Below the pieces are notes generated by a model. It saw only the letters and a list, made by a program, of their open reading frames with translations. It was not told where the DNA came from and made no database searches. Source: Intrasporangium_A sp039812505 (lineage in GTDB: Bacteria > Actinomycetota > Actinomycetes > Actinomycetales > Dermatophilaceae). From it: a DNA stretch of 17,109 nt. The stretch covers positions 1 through 17,109 of the forward strand of contig NZ_JBDIAQ010000072.1 in assembly GCF_039812505.1 (NCBI RefSeq), given 5' to 3'. The position numbers were made by a program, and so were the translations under genes. This document shows, one piece after another, positions 1 to 6,682 of this stretch (position 1 is its first letter; every line of letters starts with the position of its first letter).

Positions 1-12
1 CGGGAAGCGAGG

Positions 13-18
13 TACGCT
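13..18 (+). promoter_or_regulatory. Possible -10 element upstream of nfeD
   Basis: TACGCT fits the actinobacterial TANNNT -10 pattern. It would start a transcript near position 25, about 43 nt before the nfeD ATG. No -35 can be judged because the window starts just upstream. This is a weak call from a single hexamer. Confidence 0.3.
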
Positions 19-67
19 GGAGTAGTCGCCGGACAGGGCCTGTCGAGCCAGTTGGACCCCGGGGCCC

Positions 68-568
68 ATGCGACTGGACTGGCCGGCCGATGAGGTGGTT
101 GGCGTGGTAGTGCTCGGTGCGGTGGTCGTCCTGGTTGGGCTCGCCGTGATTGTCGTCGAGGCGCATGTCACGACCGGCGGGGTGCTCGCGGTGGCCGGGG
201 TGCTGGCCGTGGCCGTCGGGGCCGGACTGATCATGGCGGGCCTGGGGGCCGCGCTCGTGCTCACGATCCCGGTCGCCGTCGTGCTTGCCGGCTCGGGCCT
301 GCTCGGCACCATGCTGGCGGCGCGCAAGGTGGCCGCGGCCCGCAGCCAGGCGCTGCGGACCGGTCCGTCGACCTTGGTCGGCACGGTGGCCATGGTGCGC
401 AGCTGGGACCGGTCCGAGGGCCAGGTGACCGCCGACGGCACGCTCTGGCGCGCCGTCCTCTCCGGCGACTGGCAGGACGCACGGCCGGTGCCCGGGGAGA
501 CCGTCGTCGTCGATGATCTCGACGGGCTGACCATGTCCGTGCGTCCGCTCTATGCGAGAGGGAAGTGA
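68..568 (+). CDS. NfeD-like membrane protein (short form)
   Basis: 166 residues. The N-terminal half (about residues 10-85) is almost wholly hydrophobic and reads as three membrane segments. The C-terminal part (about 95-165) is soluble and beta-rich and matches the OB-fold of NfeD proteins. There is no ClpP-like serine protease domain, so this is the short NfeD1b type. NfeD proteins of this type are known to be encoded next to SPFH/slipin proteins and are thought to help organise membrane microdomains. The slipin gene follows after only 7 nt, which supports the call and implies one transcript. The ribosome site before the ATG is poor (a GGACC-like stretch). The assignment rests on architecture and context more than on a signature motif. 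Confidence 0.8.
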   Translation: MRLDWPADEVVGVVVLGAVVVLVGLAVIVVEAHVTTGGVLAVAGVLAVAVGAGLIMAGLGAALVLTIPVAVVLAGSGLLGTMLAARKVAAARSQALRTGPSTLVGTVAMVRSWDRSEGQVTADGTLWRAVLSGDWQDARPVPGETVVVDDLDGLTMSVRPLYARGK

Positions 569-575
569 CGCCGCG

Positions 576-1421
576 ATGGAGATCGCCGTCGTCGGTATCG
601 TCGTTGCTCTGGTGTTCCTGTCACTGCTCGGCTCCTCGGTGCGGGTGCTGCGCGAGTACGAGCGTGGGGTCGTCTTCCGGCTCGGCCGGCTGATCGACCT
701 GAAGAACGCCGGGCTGGTGCTGCTGATCCCCGTCGTGGACCGCATGGTCCGGGTCAGCCTGCGGGTGATCACCCTGAACGTGCCGCCGCAGGACGTGATC
801 ACCCGGGACAACGTCCCGGTGCGGGTCACCGCCGTGGCGTACTTCCGGGTCATCGACGCGAACAAGGCGATCGTGGAGGTGGAGGACTACTACGCCGCCA
901 CCAGCCAGATCGCCCAGACCTCGCTGCGCGCGGTGCTCGGCAAGGCCGAGCTGGACACGCTGCTGGCCGAGCGCGAGCGGCTCAACGAGGACCTGCAGAA
1001 GGTGATCGACCAGCAGACCGAGCCCTGGGGCGTCAAGGTGTCGATCGTCGAGATCAAGGACGTCGACGTGCCCGACGCCATGCAGCGGGCCATCGCCCGG
1101 CAGGCCGAGGCGGAACGTGAACGGCGCGCGAAGGTGATCAACGCCGAGGGCGAGTTCCAGGCCTCCTCACGGCTGGCGGACGCGGCCGACGAGATGAGCC
1201 GCAACCCCTCGACGCTGCAGCTGCGCTACCTGCAGACCCTCCTCGAGCTGAGCAACTCCAGCACCTCGACCGCCGTGATCCCCCTGCCGATCAACCTGCT
1301 GCAGCCCCTGCTGACGCAGGTGGGCCAGGCCGGGGCCGCCGCAGCAGTTCTGGACGGCGCGGCCGTCGCCGAGCCGCCCCGGGTCGCCGCCCCGTCACGG
1401 TCGGCGGGCCACGCCGAGTAG
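576..1421 (+). CDS. Slipin / SPFH (band 7) family membrane protein
   Basis: 281 residues from the ATG at 576. Another ATG at 552 lies in frame inside nfeD, but it lacks a ribosome site, whereas a purine run near 556-565 suits 576. One N-terminal hydrophobic anchor (about 3-24) is followed by the SPFH domain (about 25-180), with stomatin-like features: an EYERGVVFRLGR stretch, a DNVPVRVTAVAYFRV strand and the VPDAMQRAIARQAEAERERR segment at 165-184. A charged, probably coiled-coil helix follows, then an Ala/Pro-rich tail. Slipins oligomerise on the inner face of the membrane and scaffold microdomains; their client is usually unknown. The NfeD partner is immediately upstream. It resembles E. 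coli QmcA and stomatin more than HflK/HflC, because no second SPFH gene is adjacent. Confidence 0.9.
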   Translation: MEIAVVGIVVALVFLSLLGSSVRVLREYERGVVFRLGRLIDLKNAGLVLLIPVVDRMVRVSLRVITLNVPPQDVITRDNVPVRVTAVAYFRVIDANKAIVEVEDYYAATSQIAQTSLRAVLGKAELDTLLAERERLNEDLQKVIDQQTEPWGVKVSIVEIKDVDVPDAMQRAIARQAEAERERRAKVINAEGEFQASSRLADAADEMSRNPSTLQLRYLQTLLELSNSSTSTAVIPLPINLLQPLLTQVGQAGAAAAVLDGAAVAEPPRVAAPSRSAGHAE

Positions 1422-1463
1422 CTTCGCCCCGCGCGCAGCCGCCCGCACCAGCCGGCACGACTC

Positions 1464-1495
1464 GCCGCCTCGCTCGACACTTCGAGCGAGGCGGC
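1464..1495. terminator. Bidirectional hairpin terminator between slipin gene and cbiO
   Basis: A perfect 14-bp inverted repeat (GCCGCCTCGCTCGA and its complement) with a 4-nt CACT loop sits between two convergent genes, 43 nt after the slipin stop and 15 nt after the cbiO stop. It has no T-tract, which is common in high-GC actinobacteria. The position makes it a likely terminator for both strands. Confidence 0.75.
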
Positions 1496-1510
1496 CAGTT
1501 GCCCCTGCCC

Positions 1511-2248
1511 TCAGGAGCGCAGCACGAACCCGTAGGGCAGCTCGAGCCGGTGCGCCGCCATCAGCTCTTCGTCGCCGAGCAGGTCTCGGGTCGGGCCGTC
1601 GGCCGCGATGACGCCGCCGGACAGGATGGCGGCGCGCTCGCACAGCTCGAGGGCGTAGGGCAGGTCGTGCGTGACCATCAGGACGGTCACCCCGAGTGAG
1701 CGGACGATGCCGGCCAGCTCGCGCCGCGAGGCGGGGTCGAGGTTCGAGCTCGGCTCGTCCAGGACGAGGACCTCCGGCTCCATCGCGAGCACGGTCGCGA
1801 CCGCCACCCGACGGCGCTGTCCGTACGACAGGTGGTGCGGCGGCCGGTCGGCGAAGCCTGTCATACCGACCTGCTCCAGGGCCCGCCCAACGCGTGCCTC
1901 CAGCTCCGGACCGCGCAGGCCGAGGTTGGCCGGGCCGAACGCGACGTCGTCATGCACCGTCGGCATGAAGAGCTGGTCGTCGGGGTCCTGGAAGACGATG
2001 CCGACGCGCCGCCGGACCTCGTGCAGGTTGTCCTTCGTCACGGGCAGCCCTGAGACCGCCACCGTTCCCGCGCCGGCGGTGAGGATCCCGTTCAGGTGCA
2101 GCACCAGGGTCGTCTTGCCCGCGCCGTTCGGCCCGAGCAGTGCCACCCGTTCGCCCCGGTGGACCTGCAGGTCCACGCCGTACAACGCCTGGTGGCCGTC
2201 GGGGTAGGCGTAGGCCAGGCCACGTACGTCGAGCACGGGCGTGGTCAC
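1511..2248 (-). CDS. cbiO: ECF metal transporter ATPase (CbiO/NikO type)
   Basis: 245 residues. The GTG at 2248-2246 is chosen because it overlaps the cbiQ stop as GTGA; a longer in-frame start at 2314 would sit deep inside cbiQ. All ABC ATPase motifs are present: Walker A GPNGAGKTT (39-47), Q-loop Gln87 in FQDPDDQLF, signature LSYGQRRR (140-147), Walker B VLVLDEP (160-166) and H-loop His194. The LSYGQ variant and FQDPDDQLF are typical of cobalt/nickel energy-coupling ATPases. It powers metal uptake with CbiM, CbiQ and the PDGLE protein, and is the last gene of that operon. Whether the metal is nickel or cobalt cannot be told from this protein. Confidence 0.95.
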   Translation of the reverse strand: MTTPVLDVRGLAYAYPDGHQALYGVDLQVHRGERVALLGPNGAGKTTLVLHLNGILTAGAGTVAVSGLPVTKDNLHEVRRRVGIVFQDPDDQLFMPTVHDDVAFGPANLGLRGPELEARVGRALEQVGMTGFADRPPHHLSYGQRRRVAVATVLAMEPEVLVLDEPSSNLDPASRRELAGIVRSLGVTVLMVTHDLPYALELCERAAILSGGVIAADGPTRDLLGDEELMAAHRLELPYGFVLRS

Positions 2249-3009
2249 GCCGCCACCACCCCGGCCAGGCACGCGCCCACGGCCACCAGTGGAAGTATGC
2301 CGCTCACCGCCCACTGCGCGGGCGTGGCGGTCAGCGGGTGCAGCGCCGGCAGCCGACCCCGGTAGCCACGCGAGAGCATCGCCAGGTGGACCCGTTCGCC
2401 GCGCTCGTAGGACCGGACGAACAGGGCCCCGAGGGTCGCCCCGAGAGCCGGCCAGGCGCGCACCGAGCTGGCCTGGAACCCTCTGGAGGCACGGGCGATC
2501 CGCATCCGGCTCAGCTCACCTGCGACGACCTCGAGATAGCGGATCATGAAGCCCGCTATCTGCACGAGGGGCCGGGGCAGCCCGAGCCGTTCGAACCCGG
2601 CGAGGACGTCGCGCGGCTCGGTCGTCGCGGCCAGCAGCAGCGCGGCGAGCACCCCGAGCGTGCCCTTCGCGAGCAGCGCCCAGGCACCCCAGAGGCCCGC
2701 CTGCGAGACGGACAGTGGGCCGACGGCGACGCGAGGGCCGGTCGCGACGAACGGCATGAGCAGCGCGAACACGACGAACGGCACCTCGACGACGAGCCGT
2801 CTACCCAGGTACGGGAAGGGAACCCGCGATACGCGGACCGCGGCGAGCAGCGCGAGCAGGTGGACGGCATACGGCCAGAGCATGGTGCGGGGGGTGGCCA
2901 CCACGGCCAGGACGAAACCGAGCAGCGCGACAATCTTGGGGTGTGCCGGTAGGCGGTGGAGGGGGGAGTGGCCGTGGTAGTGCAGCGCATGCCCGTGGGA
3001 GGCGCCCAT
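2245..3009 (-). CDS. cbiQ: ECF metal transporter transmembrane protein CbiQ
   Basis: 254 residues with several hydrophobic segments (about 28-60, 70-90, 104-128 and 228-252). The two short coupling-helix motifs of ECF-T proteins are clear: ARASRGF near 187 and MLSRGYRG further on, which dock into the ATPase grooves. The family start HSPLHRLP is preceded by a His-rich extension of about 14 residues (SHGHALHYHGH) that could bind the transported metal. The gene starts one base after the stop of the PDGLE gene and its stop overlaps the cbiO start, so translation is probably coupled. Role: membrane scaffold linking the CbiM substrate subunit to the CbiO ATPases. Confidence 0.94.
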   Translation of the reverse strand: MGASHGHALHYHGHSPLHRLPAHPKIVALLGFVLAVVATPRTMLWPYAVHLLALLAAVRVSRVPFPYLGRRLVVEVPFVVFALLMPFVATGPRVAVGPLSVSQAGLWGAWALLAKGTLGVLAALLLAATTEPRDVLAGFERLGLPRPLVQIAGFMIRYLEVVAGELSRMRIARASRGFQASSVRAWPALGATLGALFVRSYERGERVHLAMLSRGYRGRLPALHPLTATPAQWAVSGILPLVAVGACLAGVVAA

Positions 3010-3010
3010 G

Positions 3011-3340
3011 TCAGTGCGGCTCGTGCTCCGCGACCTCGGTCGGGGACGAGGCGCCGCGGCGCCGTAGGAGCAGCACGAGACCGCCCATCAGCAGACCCGT
3101 CGCGCCCACCCCGATGACCCCGGCCAGGCCCTTGGACAGGTGCGGGCCGGCCACGCCGGTGGTCTCGTAACCGGCCAGGGGGCTGGCCGCCGTGTGGTGC
3201 GCGGTCTCCGTCTGCGCGAACCGCTTGGTCTCGGCGACGTGCTGCAGCCCGTCGGGGCTCTTCGAGGCGTAGAAGGACAGCACCCCGGCCACCAGGAGGG
3301 CGACGAGGACCGCAAGGGCCGCGAACCGCCTCGTGCTCAT
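3011..3340 (-). CDS. PDGLE-domain subunit of metal importer (CbiN-like)
   Basis: 109 residues. It has an N-terminal membrane segment (about 7-24), then an extracytoplasmic stretch starting SKSPDGLQHVAE at about 27-36 that contains the PDGLE-type signature, then a second membrane segment (about 72-93) and a charged cytoplasmic tail with several His/Glu residues. The PDGLE domain is found in cobalt/nickel ECF systems, where it takes the place or position of CbiN, sometimes fused to CbiM. The ATG at 3340 overlaps the cbiM stop as ATGA. In family knowledge such small subunits are needed for metal loading of CbiM. The open frame extends far upstream on this strand, but that part is only a shadow of cbiM. 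Confidence 0.88.
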   Translation of the reverse strand: MSTRRFAALAVLVALLVAGVLSFYASKSPDGLQHVAETKRFAQTETAHHTAASPLAGYETTGVAGPHLSKGLAGVIGVGATGLLMGGLVLLLRRRGASSPTEVAEHEPH

Positions 3341-4026
3341 GTGCGGACCCCCTCGCGGATCTCGAGCTCCCGGGCGGCGAGCAGGGGCCGCGCGCCGTGG
3401 ACGAGGTCGGGGCGCACCGCGACGACCGACCCGATCACGAGGGCGGTGATGAGCGCCTCGCCGATGCCGATGAGCACGTGCACCGAGACCATCGCGGTCA
3501 GCACGGAGCCGACCGGGATCGGAGCCTGCCCGCCGACGGCGAACAGCCCGGTGAACGCCGCTGCCGCGACCGGGACGGAGACGAAGGCGCCGATCCCGGC
3601 AGCCACCCCGACCGAGGAGAGCCGCTGGGGCAGGAGTCTGCGGCCGAGCCGGAACACCCCGTAGCCGACCCAGACGCCGACGATCCCCATGAGCAGCACG
3701 TTCGTGCCGAGCGCGGTGACGCCGCCGTCGGCGAACAGGAACGCCTGCACGAGCAGGACGACCGTGATCGACAGCGTCGCGAGCCAGGGCCCGACGAGCA
3801 CCGCCGCGAGCGCCCCGCCGAGCAGGTGCCCCGAGGTGCCCGCGCCGACCGGGAAGTTGACCATCTGCGCGGCGAAGACGAACACGGCCACGAGCCCGGC
3901 CATCGGCGCCACCCGGTCGTCGAGGTCGCGCCGGGCACCGCGCAGGGCCGCCGCGACGCCGCCCGCGGCGACCACGGCGGTGGCGACCGACGTCTGGGCG
4001 TCGAGGAATCCGTCGGGGACGTGCAT
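3337..4026 (-). CDS. cbiM: ECF metal transporter substrate-specificity subunit CbiM/NikM
   Basis: 229 residues starting MHVPDGFLD. This is the diagnostic N-terminus of CbiM/NikM, in which the amino terminus and His2 help coordinate Co(II) or Ni(II). The rest is hydrophobic with about six to seven membrane segments and includes NFPVGAGTSGHLLGG (about 70-84), another conserved metal-site region. The open frame runs well upstream, but the ATG at 4026 gives the exact family N-terminus and lies 7 nt after a good -10, so the message is probably leaderless. It heads the cbiM-PDGLE-cbiQ-cbiO operon. No B12-synthesis, urease or hydrogenase gene is nearby to choose between cobalt and nickel. Confidence 0.95.
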   Translation of the reverse strand: MHVPDGFLDAQTSVATAVVAAGGVAAALRGARRDLDDRVAPMAGLVAVFVFAAQMVNFPVGAGTSGHLLGGALAAVLVGPWLATLSITVVLLVQAFLFADGGVTALGTNVLLMGIVGVWVGYGVFRLGRRLLPQRLSSVGVAAGIGAFVSVPVAAAAFTGLFAVGGQAPIPVGSVLTAMVSVHVLIGIGEALITALVIGSVVAVRPDLVHGARPLLAARELEIREGVRT

Positions 4027-4033
4027 GGTCGGA

Positions 4034-4039
4034 AGTGTA
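4034..4039 (-). promoter_or_regulatory. -10 element of the cbiM operon
   Basis: On the minus strand TACACT matches TANNNT and ends 7 nt before the cbiM ATG, so the transcript would begin at or next to the start codon. No convincing -35 is seen. The -35 position falls inside the palindrome at 4040-4070. Confidence 0.55.
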
Positions 4040-4070
4040 GGCCCAGATGCGACTGAGTCGCATCTGGGCC
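4040..4070. promoter_or_regulatory. Perfect 31-bp palindrome, probable metal-responsive operator of cbiM
   Basis: Two perfect 15-nt arms (GGCCCAGATGCGACT and its complement) flank a single central G at 4055. The site touches the upstream edge of the cbiM -10 and covers its spacer and -35 region, the usual position for a repressor. A one-base centre cannot form a normal hairpin loop, and the site is between divergent genes, so an operator is much more likely than a terminator. The core ATGCGACTGAGTCGCAT has the spacing seen for dimeric regulators such as Fur-family proteins. The regulator is not encoded in the window and its identity is inference. Confidence 0.65.
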
Positions 4071-4071
4071 G

Positions 4072-4089
4072 GACCCGGGGCCCCGGGTC
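4072..4089. repeat. 18-bp perfect palindrome (GACCCGGGG arms)
   Basis: GACCCGGGG is followed directly by its complement, one base after the larger palindrome. It could be a second regulator site or simply GC-rich chance. It lies in the 150-nt divergent region between cbiM and the ABC exporter, which otherwise holds only a G-rich GTCGGG-like direct repeat at about 4103-4123. Confidence 0.4.
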
Positions 4090-4164
4090 GACCCTGAGCG
4101 GCGTCGGGGTCGGGTCGGGGTCGAGTGGGGCCGGTCCCTCATGGTGGGTGGAGCAGGCGCCCGG

Positions 4165-4170
4165 CAGTCT
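4165..4170 (+). promoter_or_regulatory. Possible -10 of the ABC exporter genes
   Basis: CAGTCT keeps the conserved A2 and T6 of a -10 and ends 6 nt before the ATG at 4177. The GGAG at 4171-4174 is too close to the ATG for a normal ribosome site, which favours a leaderless message. Confidence 0.35.
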
Positions 4171-4176
4171 GGAGAC

Positions 4177-5076
4177 ATGATCACAGTTGACCGACTGACC
4201 AAGAGGTACGGCGGCTTCACGGCCGTCGACGACGTCTCGTTCGAGGTGCGCCCGGGGCAGGTGACCGGCTTCCTCGGCCCGAACGGCGCCGGCAAGACGA
4301 CCGCGATGCGGATCATGGCCGGGCTGACCCCCGCCACCTCCGGCACCGCCACCGTCCTCGGCCGCCCGTACGCGAGCCTGCCCAACCCGGGCCGCTACGT
4401 CGGCACCCTGCTCGACGCGTCCGCCCAGCACGCCGGGCGCACCGGGCGCGAGGTGCTCACCCTCGGCGCCGTCTTCATGGGCGTCGACCGGCGCCGGGTC
4501 GACACGATGCTCGACCTCGTCGGCCTGACCGGCACGGAGGCCGGCCGCCGGGTGCGCAACTACTCGCTCGGGATGCGCCAGCGACTGGGCATCGCCCATG
4601 CCCTGCTCGGCGACCCCGAGGTGCTCATCCTGGACGAGCCGGCCAACGGGCTCGACCCGGCCGGGATCCGCTGGATGCGCGACCTGCTGCGCGGCTACGC
4701 CGACCGGGGCGGAACCGTGCTGCTCAGCTCGCACCTGCTGAACGAGATCGAGCGCGTGGCCGACGAGCTGATCGTCATCGGCCACGGGCGCATCGTCGCG
4801 CAGGGCACGAAGGGGCAGCTGCTCGCCGGGGCAGGCACCTTCGTGCGTTCGGTCGACGACGCCGCCCTGGCCCGCGCGCTCGCCGACGCCACCGTCACCG
4901 CCCGGCAGCTGGCCACCGGCGGCCTGCAGGTCGAGGCCGACCCCGTGGACGTCGGACGCGTCGCCGCGGCAACAGCCATCGCCCTCGTCGAGCTGCGCGC
5001 GGGTGACTCACGAGGTCTCGAGGAGATGTTCCTCGAGCTCACCGCCGACACGGCCCGCGAGGAGGTCGCAGCATGA
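4177..5076 (+). CDS. ABC exporter ATP-binding protein (BcrA/DrrA-like)
   Basis: 299 residues from the ATG at 4177. An in-frame ATG at 4141 would add 12 residues without a family match. Motifs: Walker A GPNGAGKTT (34-42), signature YSLGMRQR (129-136), Walker B VLILDEP (149-155) and H-loop His186. The Q-loop region lacks a clear Gln and reads TLLDASAQHAGRTGRE, as in an actinobacterial branch of the BcrA-type family. The C-terminal about 80 residues are a variable domain. It energises the permease encoded next, whose ATG overlaps this stop as ATGA. Substrate is unknown; relatives export peptides, drugs or lipids. It is divergent from the metal importer, and nothing links the two functionally except shared upstream DNA. 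Confidence 0.92.
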   Translation: MITVDRLTKRYGGFTAVDDVSFEVRPGQVTGFLGPNGAGKTTAMRIMAGLTPATSGTATVLGRPYASLPNPGRYVGTLLDASAQHAGRTGREVLTLGAVFMGVDRRRVDTMLDLVGLTGTEAGRRVRNYSLGMRQRLGIAHALLGDPEVLILDEPANGLDPAGIRWMRDLLRGYADRGGTVLLSSHLLNEIERVADELIVIGHGRIVAQGTKGQLLAGAGTFVRSVDDAALARALADATVTARQLATGGLQVEADPVDVGRVAAATAIALVELRAGDSRGLEEMFLELTADTAREEVAA

Positions 5077-5948
5077 CCACGACAACCACGACAACCCACC
5101 CGGTCCCGGGCCTGCCCGGCCCGACCGCCCGGTCCCGCAGCCCGCACGCGGAGTCGCCGCTGCCGGCCGTCGCGGCCGTCCCGCCGCGGATCCCCGGTGA
5201 GCGGCCCACCAGCGCAGTCCCGTTCGCCCGGCTCGTCCGGGTGGAGCTGCGCAAGATGCTCGACACGCGGGCCGGGCGCTGGCTGGTCATCGGCATCGGG
5301 GCGGCCATCGCGACCGCGCTGGTGATCCTCTTCTTCGTCGGCGGGGGCCGGCACAGCCTCGCCGACTACCTGCAGGCCACGATCATGCCGACGGCGATCA
5401 TCCTGCCCGTCGCCGGCATCCTGGCCGTCACGTCGGAGTGGTCGCAGCGGACCGGGCTGGTCACCTTCACCATGGAGCCGCGCCGGGTGCGCGTCGGCTG
5501 GGCGAAGCTCGCCGCGTCGATGCTCGTCGGCGTCGCGGCCTTCGCGCTGGCACTCGGCCTGGCGGCCGTCGCCCACCAGGGCGCCGTCACCCTGCGGGGT
5601 GCCACCCCGGAGTGGGGCATCGGGTGGCTCATGGTCAGCGGCGCCGGCCTCTACGTCCTGCTCGGCCTCGCACAGGGCGTCGGGTTCGGCATGCTATTCA
5701 AGAACACGCCCGCCGCGATCGTCACCTACTTCGCGCTGCCGACCGTGTGGGGGATCCTCACCTCCCTCGTGTCGTGGGTCGAGTCGGCCTCGCGGTGGCT
5801 CGACCTGAACCGGACGATGGAGCCGCTCTTCATGGGTGCGGCCCTGACCGGCCAACAGTGGGCCCAGCTCGGCACGGCGGTCGGCGTGTGGGTACTGCTC
5901 CCGCTCGTGGTCGGGATGTGGCGCCTGTCCCGCGCCGAGGTGAAGTAG
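5073..5948 (+). CDS. ABC-2 type exporter permease
   Basis: 291 residues. An unusual N-terminal stretch of about 50 residues is low complexity: seven Thr in a row from a 9-bp repeat (ACCACGACA at 5077-5094), then Pro/Ala-rich sequence. Next comes LVRVELRKMLDTRAGRW, the typical cytoplasmic entry to the first membrane helix of ABC-2 permeases. Six hydrophobic segments follow (about 67-90, 106-128, 145-170, 188-212, 214-236 and 266-286). The gene overlaps the ATPase gene by 4 nt, so the two subunits are probably made in fixed ratio. An internal start near residue 50 would remove the tail, but the ATGA overlap supports the upstream start. Confidence 0.9.
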   Translation: MTTTTTTTHPVPGLPGPTARSRSPHAESPLPAVAAVPPRIPGERPTSAVPFARLVRVELRKMLDTRAGRWLVIGIGAAIATALVILFFVGGGRHSLADYLQATIMPTAIILPVAGILAVTSEWSQRTGLVTFTMEPRRVRVGWAKLAASMLVGVAAFALALGLAAVAHQGAVTLRGATPEWGIGWLMVSGAGLYVLLGLAQGVGFGMLFKNTPAAIVTYFALPTVWGILTSLVSWVESASRWLDLNRTMEPLFMGAALTGQQWAQLGTAVGVWVLLPLVVGMWRLSRAEVK

Positions 5949-5956
5949 CCCGAGGG

Positions 5957-6021
5957 GTATGCCGCCCAGCCGGCCCCGCACGGACCATCGGGTCCGCGCG
6001 GGGCCCGGCTGGGCGGCATAC
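5957..6021. terminator. Long 30-bp hairpin after the ABC exporter, overlapping next promoter
   Basis: Arms 5957-5986 and 5991-6021 pair over 30 bp with one bulged base and one A/C mismatch around an ATCG loop. It starts 8 nt after the permease stop, so it can end the exporter transcript. The distal arm contains most of the methyltransferase -10 (6017-6022). It is unusually long for a terminator and has no T-tract. Confidence 0.65.
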
Positions 6022-6022
6022 T
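6017..6022 (+). promoter_or_regulatory. -10 element of the methyltransferase-cyclase operon
   Basis: CATACT ends exactly 6 nt before the ATG at 6029 and no ribosome site is present, so the message is probably leaderless. All but its last base belongs to the distal arm of the hairpin at 5957-6021. Confidence 0.5.
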
Positions 6023-6028
6023 CGTGTC

Positions 6029-6682
6029 ATGGGTGGGTGCTGCAACCCGCGCGGCTGCGACCGGATGTTCGGCGAGCGCTTCGCCCGCCATGTCGCCGCG
6101 CGGTACCGCAAGCGCGGGATCGACGGGCCGTCCCGGCGGATGGTCGACTGGCTCGTCGCCCAGGGCATCGAGGGCGCGAGCGTGCTCGAGATCGGGGGCG
6201 GCGTCGGGGAGATCCAGCTGGACCTGCTGCGCCGCGGGGCGGCCGGCACGACGAACCTCGAGCTGAGCCCGGGCTACGAGGCGGCCGCGACGGCCCTGGC
6301 CGCCGAGGCCGGGATGACCGACCGGGTCCACCGGGTCCTCGGTGACCTGGCCGTCGACGGCTCGGTGGCCGAGCCCGCCGACGTCGTCGTCATGCACCGG
6401 GTGGTCTGCTGCTACCCGGACCTCGCGGCCCTGCTCGGCGCCGCCGCCGACCACGCCCGTCGCGCGGTGGTGTTCACCCACCCGCCGCGCAACCTGCTCT
6501 CCCGGGGCATGGTCCGGACGGCGAACGCCGGGCAGCGCCTGATCGGCCGCGAGTACCGCACCTTCGTGCACCCGCCCGAGGCCATGGTCCAGATCCTGGC
6601 GGAGCACGGCTTCACGGCCCGGCGCCTGCCGAGCGGGCCGATCTGGCAGGTGCTGGCGGCGACGCGGTCCGGGGCTCCGTGA
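6029..6682 (+). CDS. SAM-dependent methyltransferase with N-terminal Cys motif
   Basis: 217 residues. A class I methyltransferase core is visible: motif I VLEIGGGVGEI (52-62) binds S-adenosylmethionine, an acidic strand end NLELSPG follows, and then a VVMHRVVCCYPD motif with Cys127 and Cys128. The N-terminus MGGCCNPRGCDRMF carries three cysteines (4, 5 and 10) that look like a metal or redox site; I recognise this as a recurrent actinobacterial arrangement but know no substrate for it. The stop overlaps the adenylate cyclase GTG start as GTGA, so the two proteins are probably co-made. The frame is open far upstream, but the ATG at 6029 follows a -10 by 6 nt and gives the Cys-motif start. Confidence 0.82.
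   Translation: MGGCCNPRGCDRMFGERFARHVAARYRKRGIDGPSRRMVDWLVAQGIEGASVLEIGGGVGEIQLDLLRRGAAGTTNLELSPGYEAAATALAAEAGMTDRVHRVLGDLAVDGSVAEPADVVVMHRVVCCYPDLAALLGAAADHARRAVVFTHPPRNLLSRGMVRTANAGQRLIGREYRTFVHPPEAMVQILAEHGFTARRLPSGPIWQVLAATRSGAP

Noticed and set aside
552..575. Upstream ATG start for the slipin gene
   Set aside because: It lies inside nfeD without a ribosome site and adds eight polar residues before the membrane anchor.
4040..4070. Terminator hairpin
   Set aside because: It has a single-base centre, lies between divergent promoters and is not downstream of any gene end.
4027..4176. Cobalamin riboswitch upstream of cbiM
   Set aside because: The cbiM -10 lies 7 nt before the ATG, leaving no leader, and no B12-box-like sequence is seen.
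4027..4785. Extended N-terminus of CbiM on the minus strand
   Set aside because: The extension is antisense to the ABC ATPase gene, and the MHVPDG start is the functional metal-binding N-terminus of the family.
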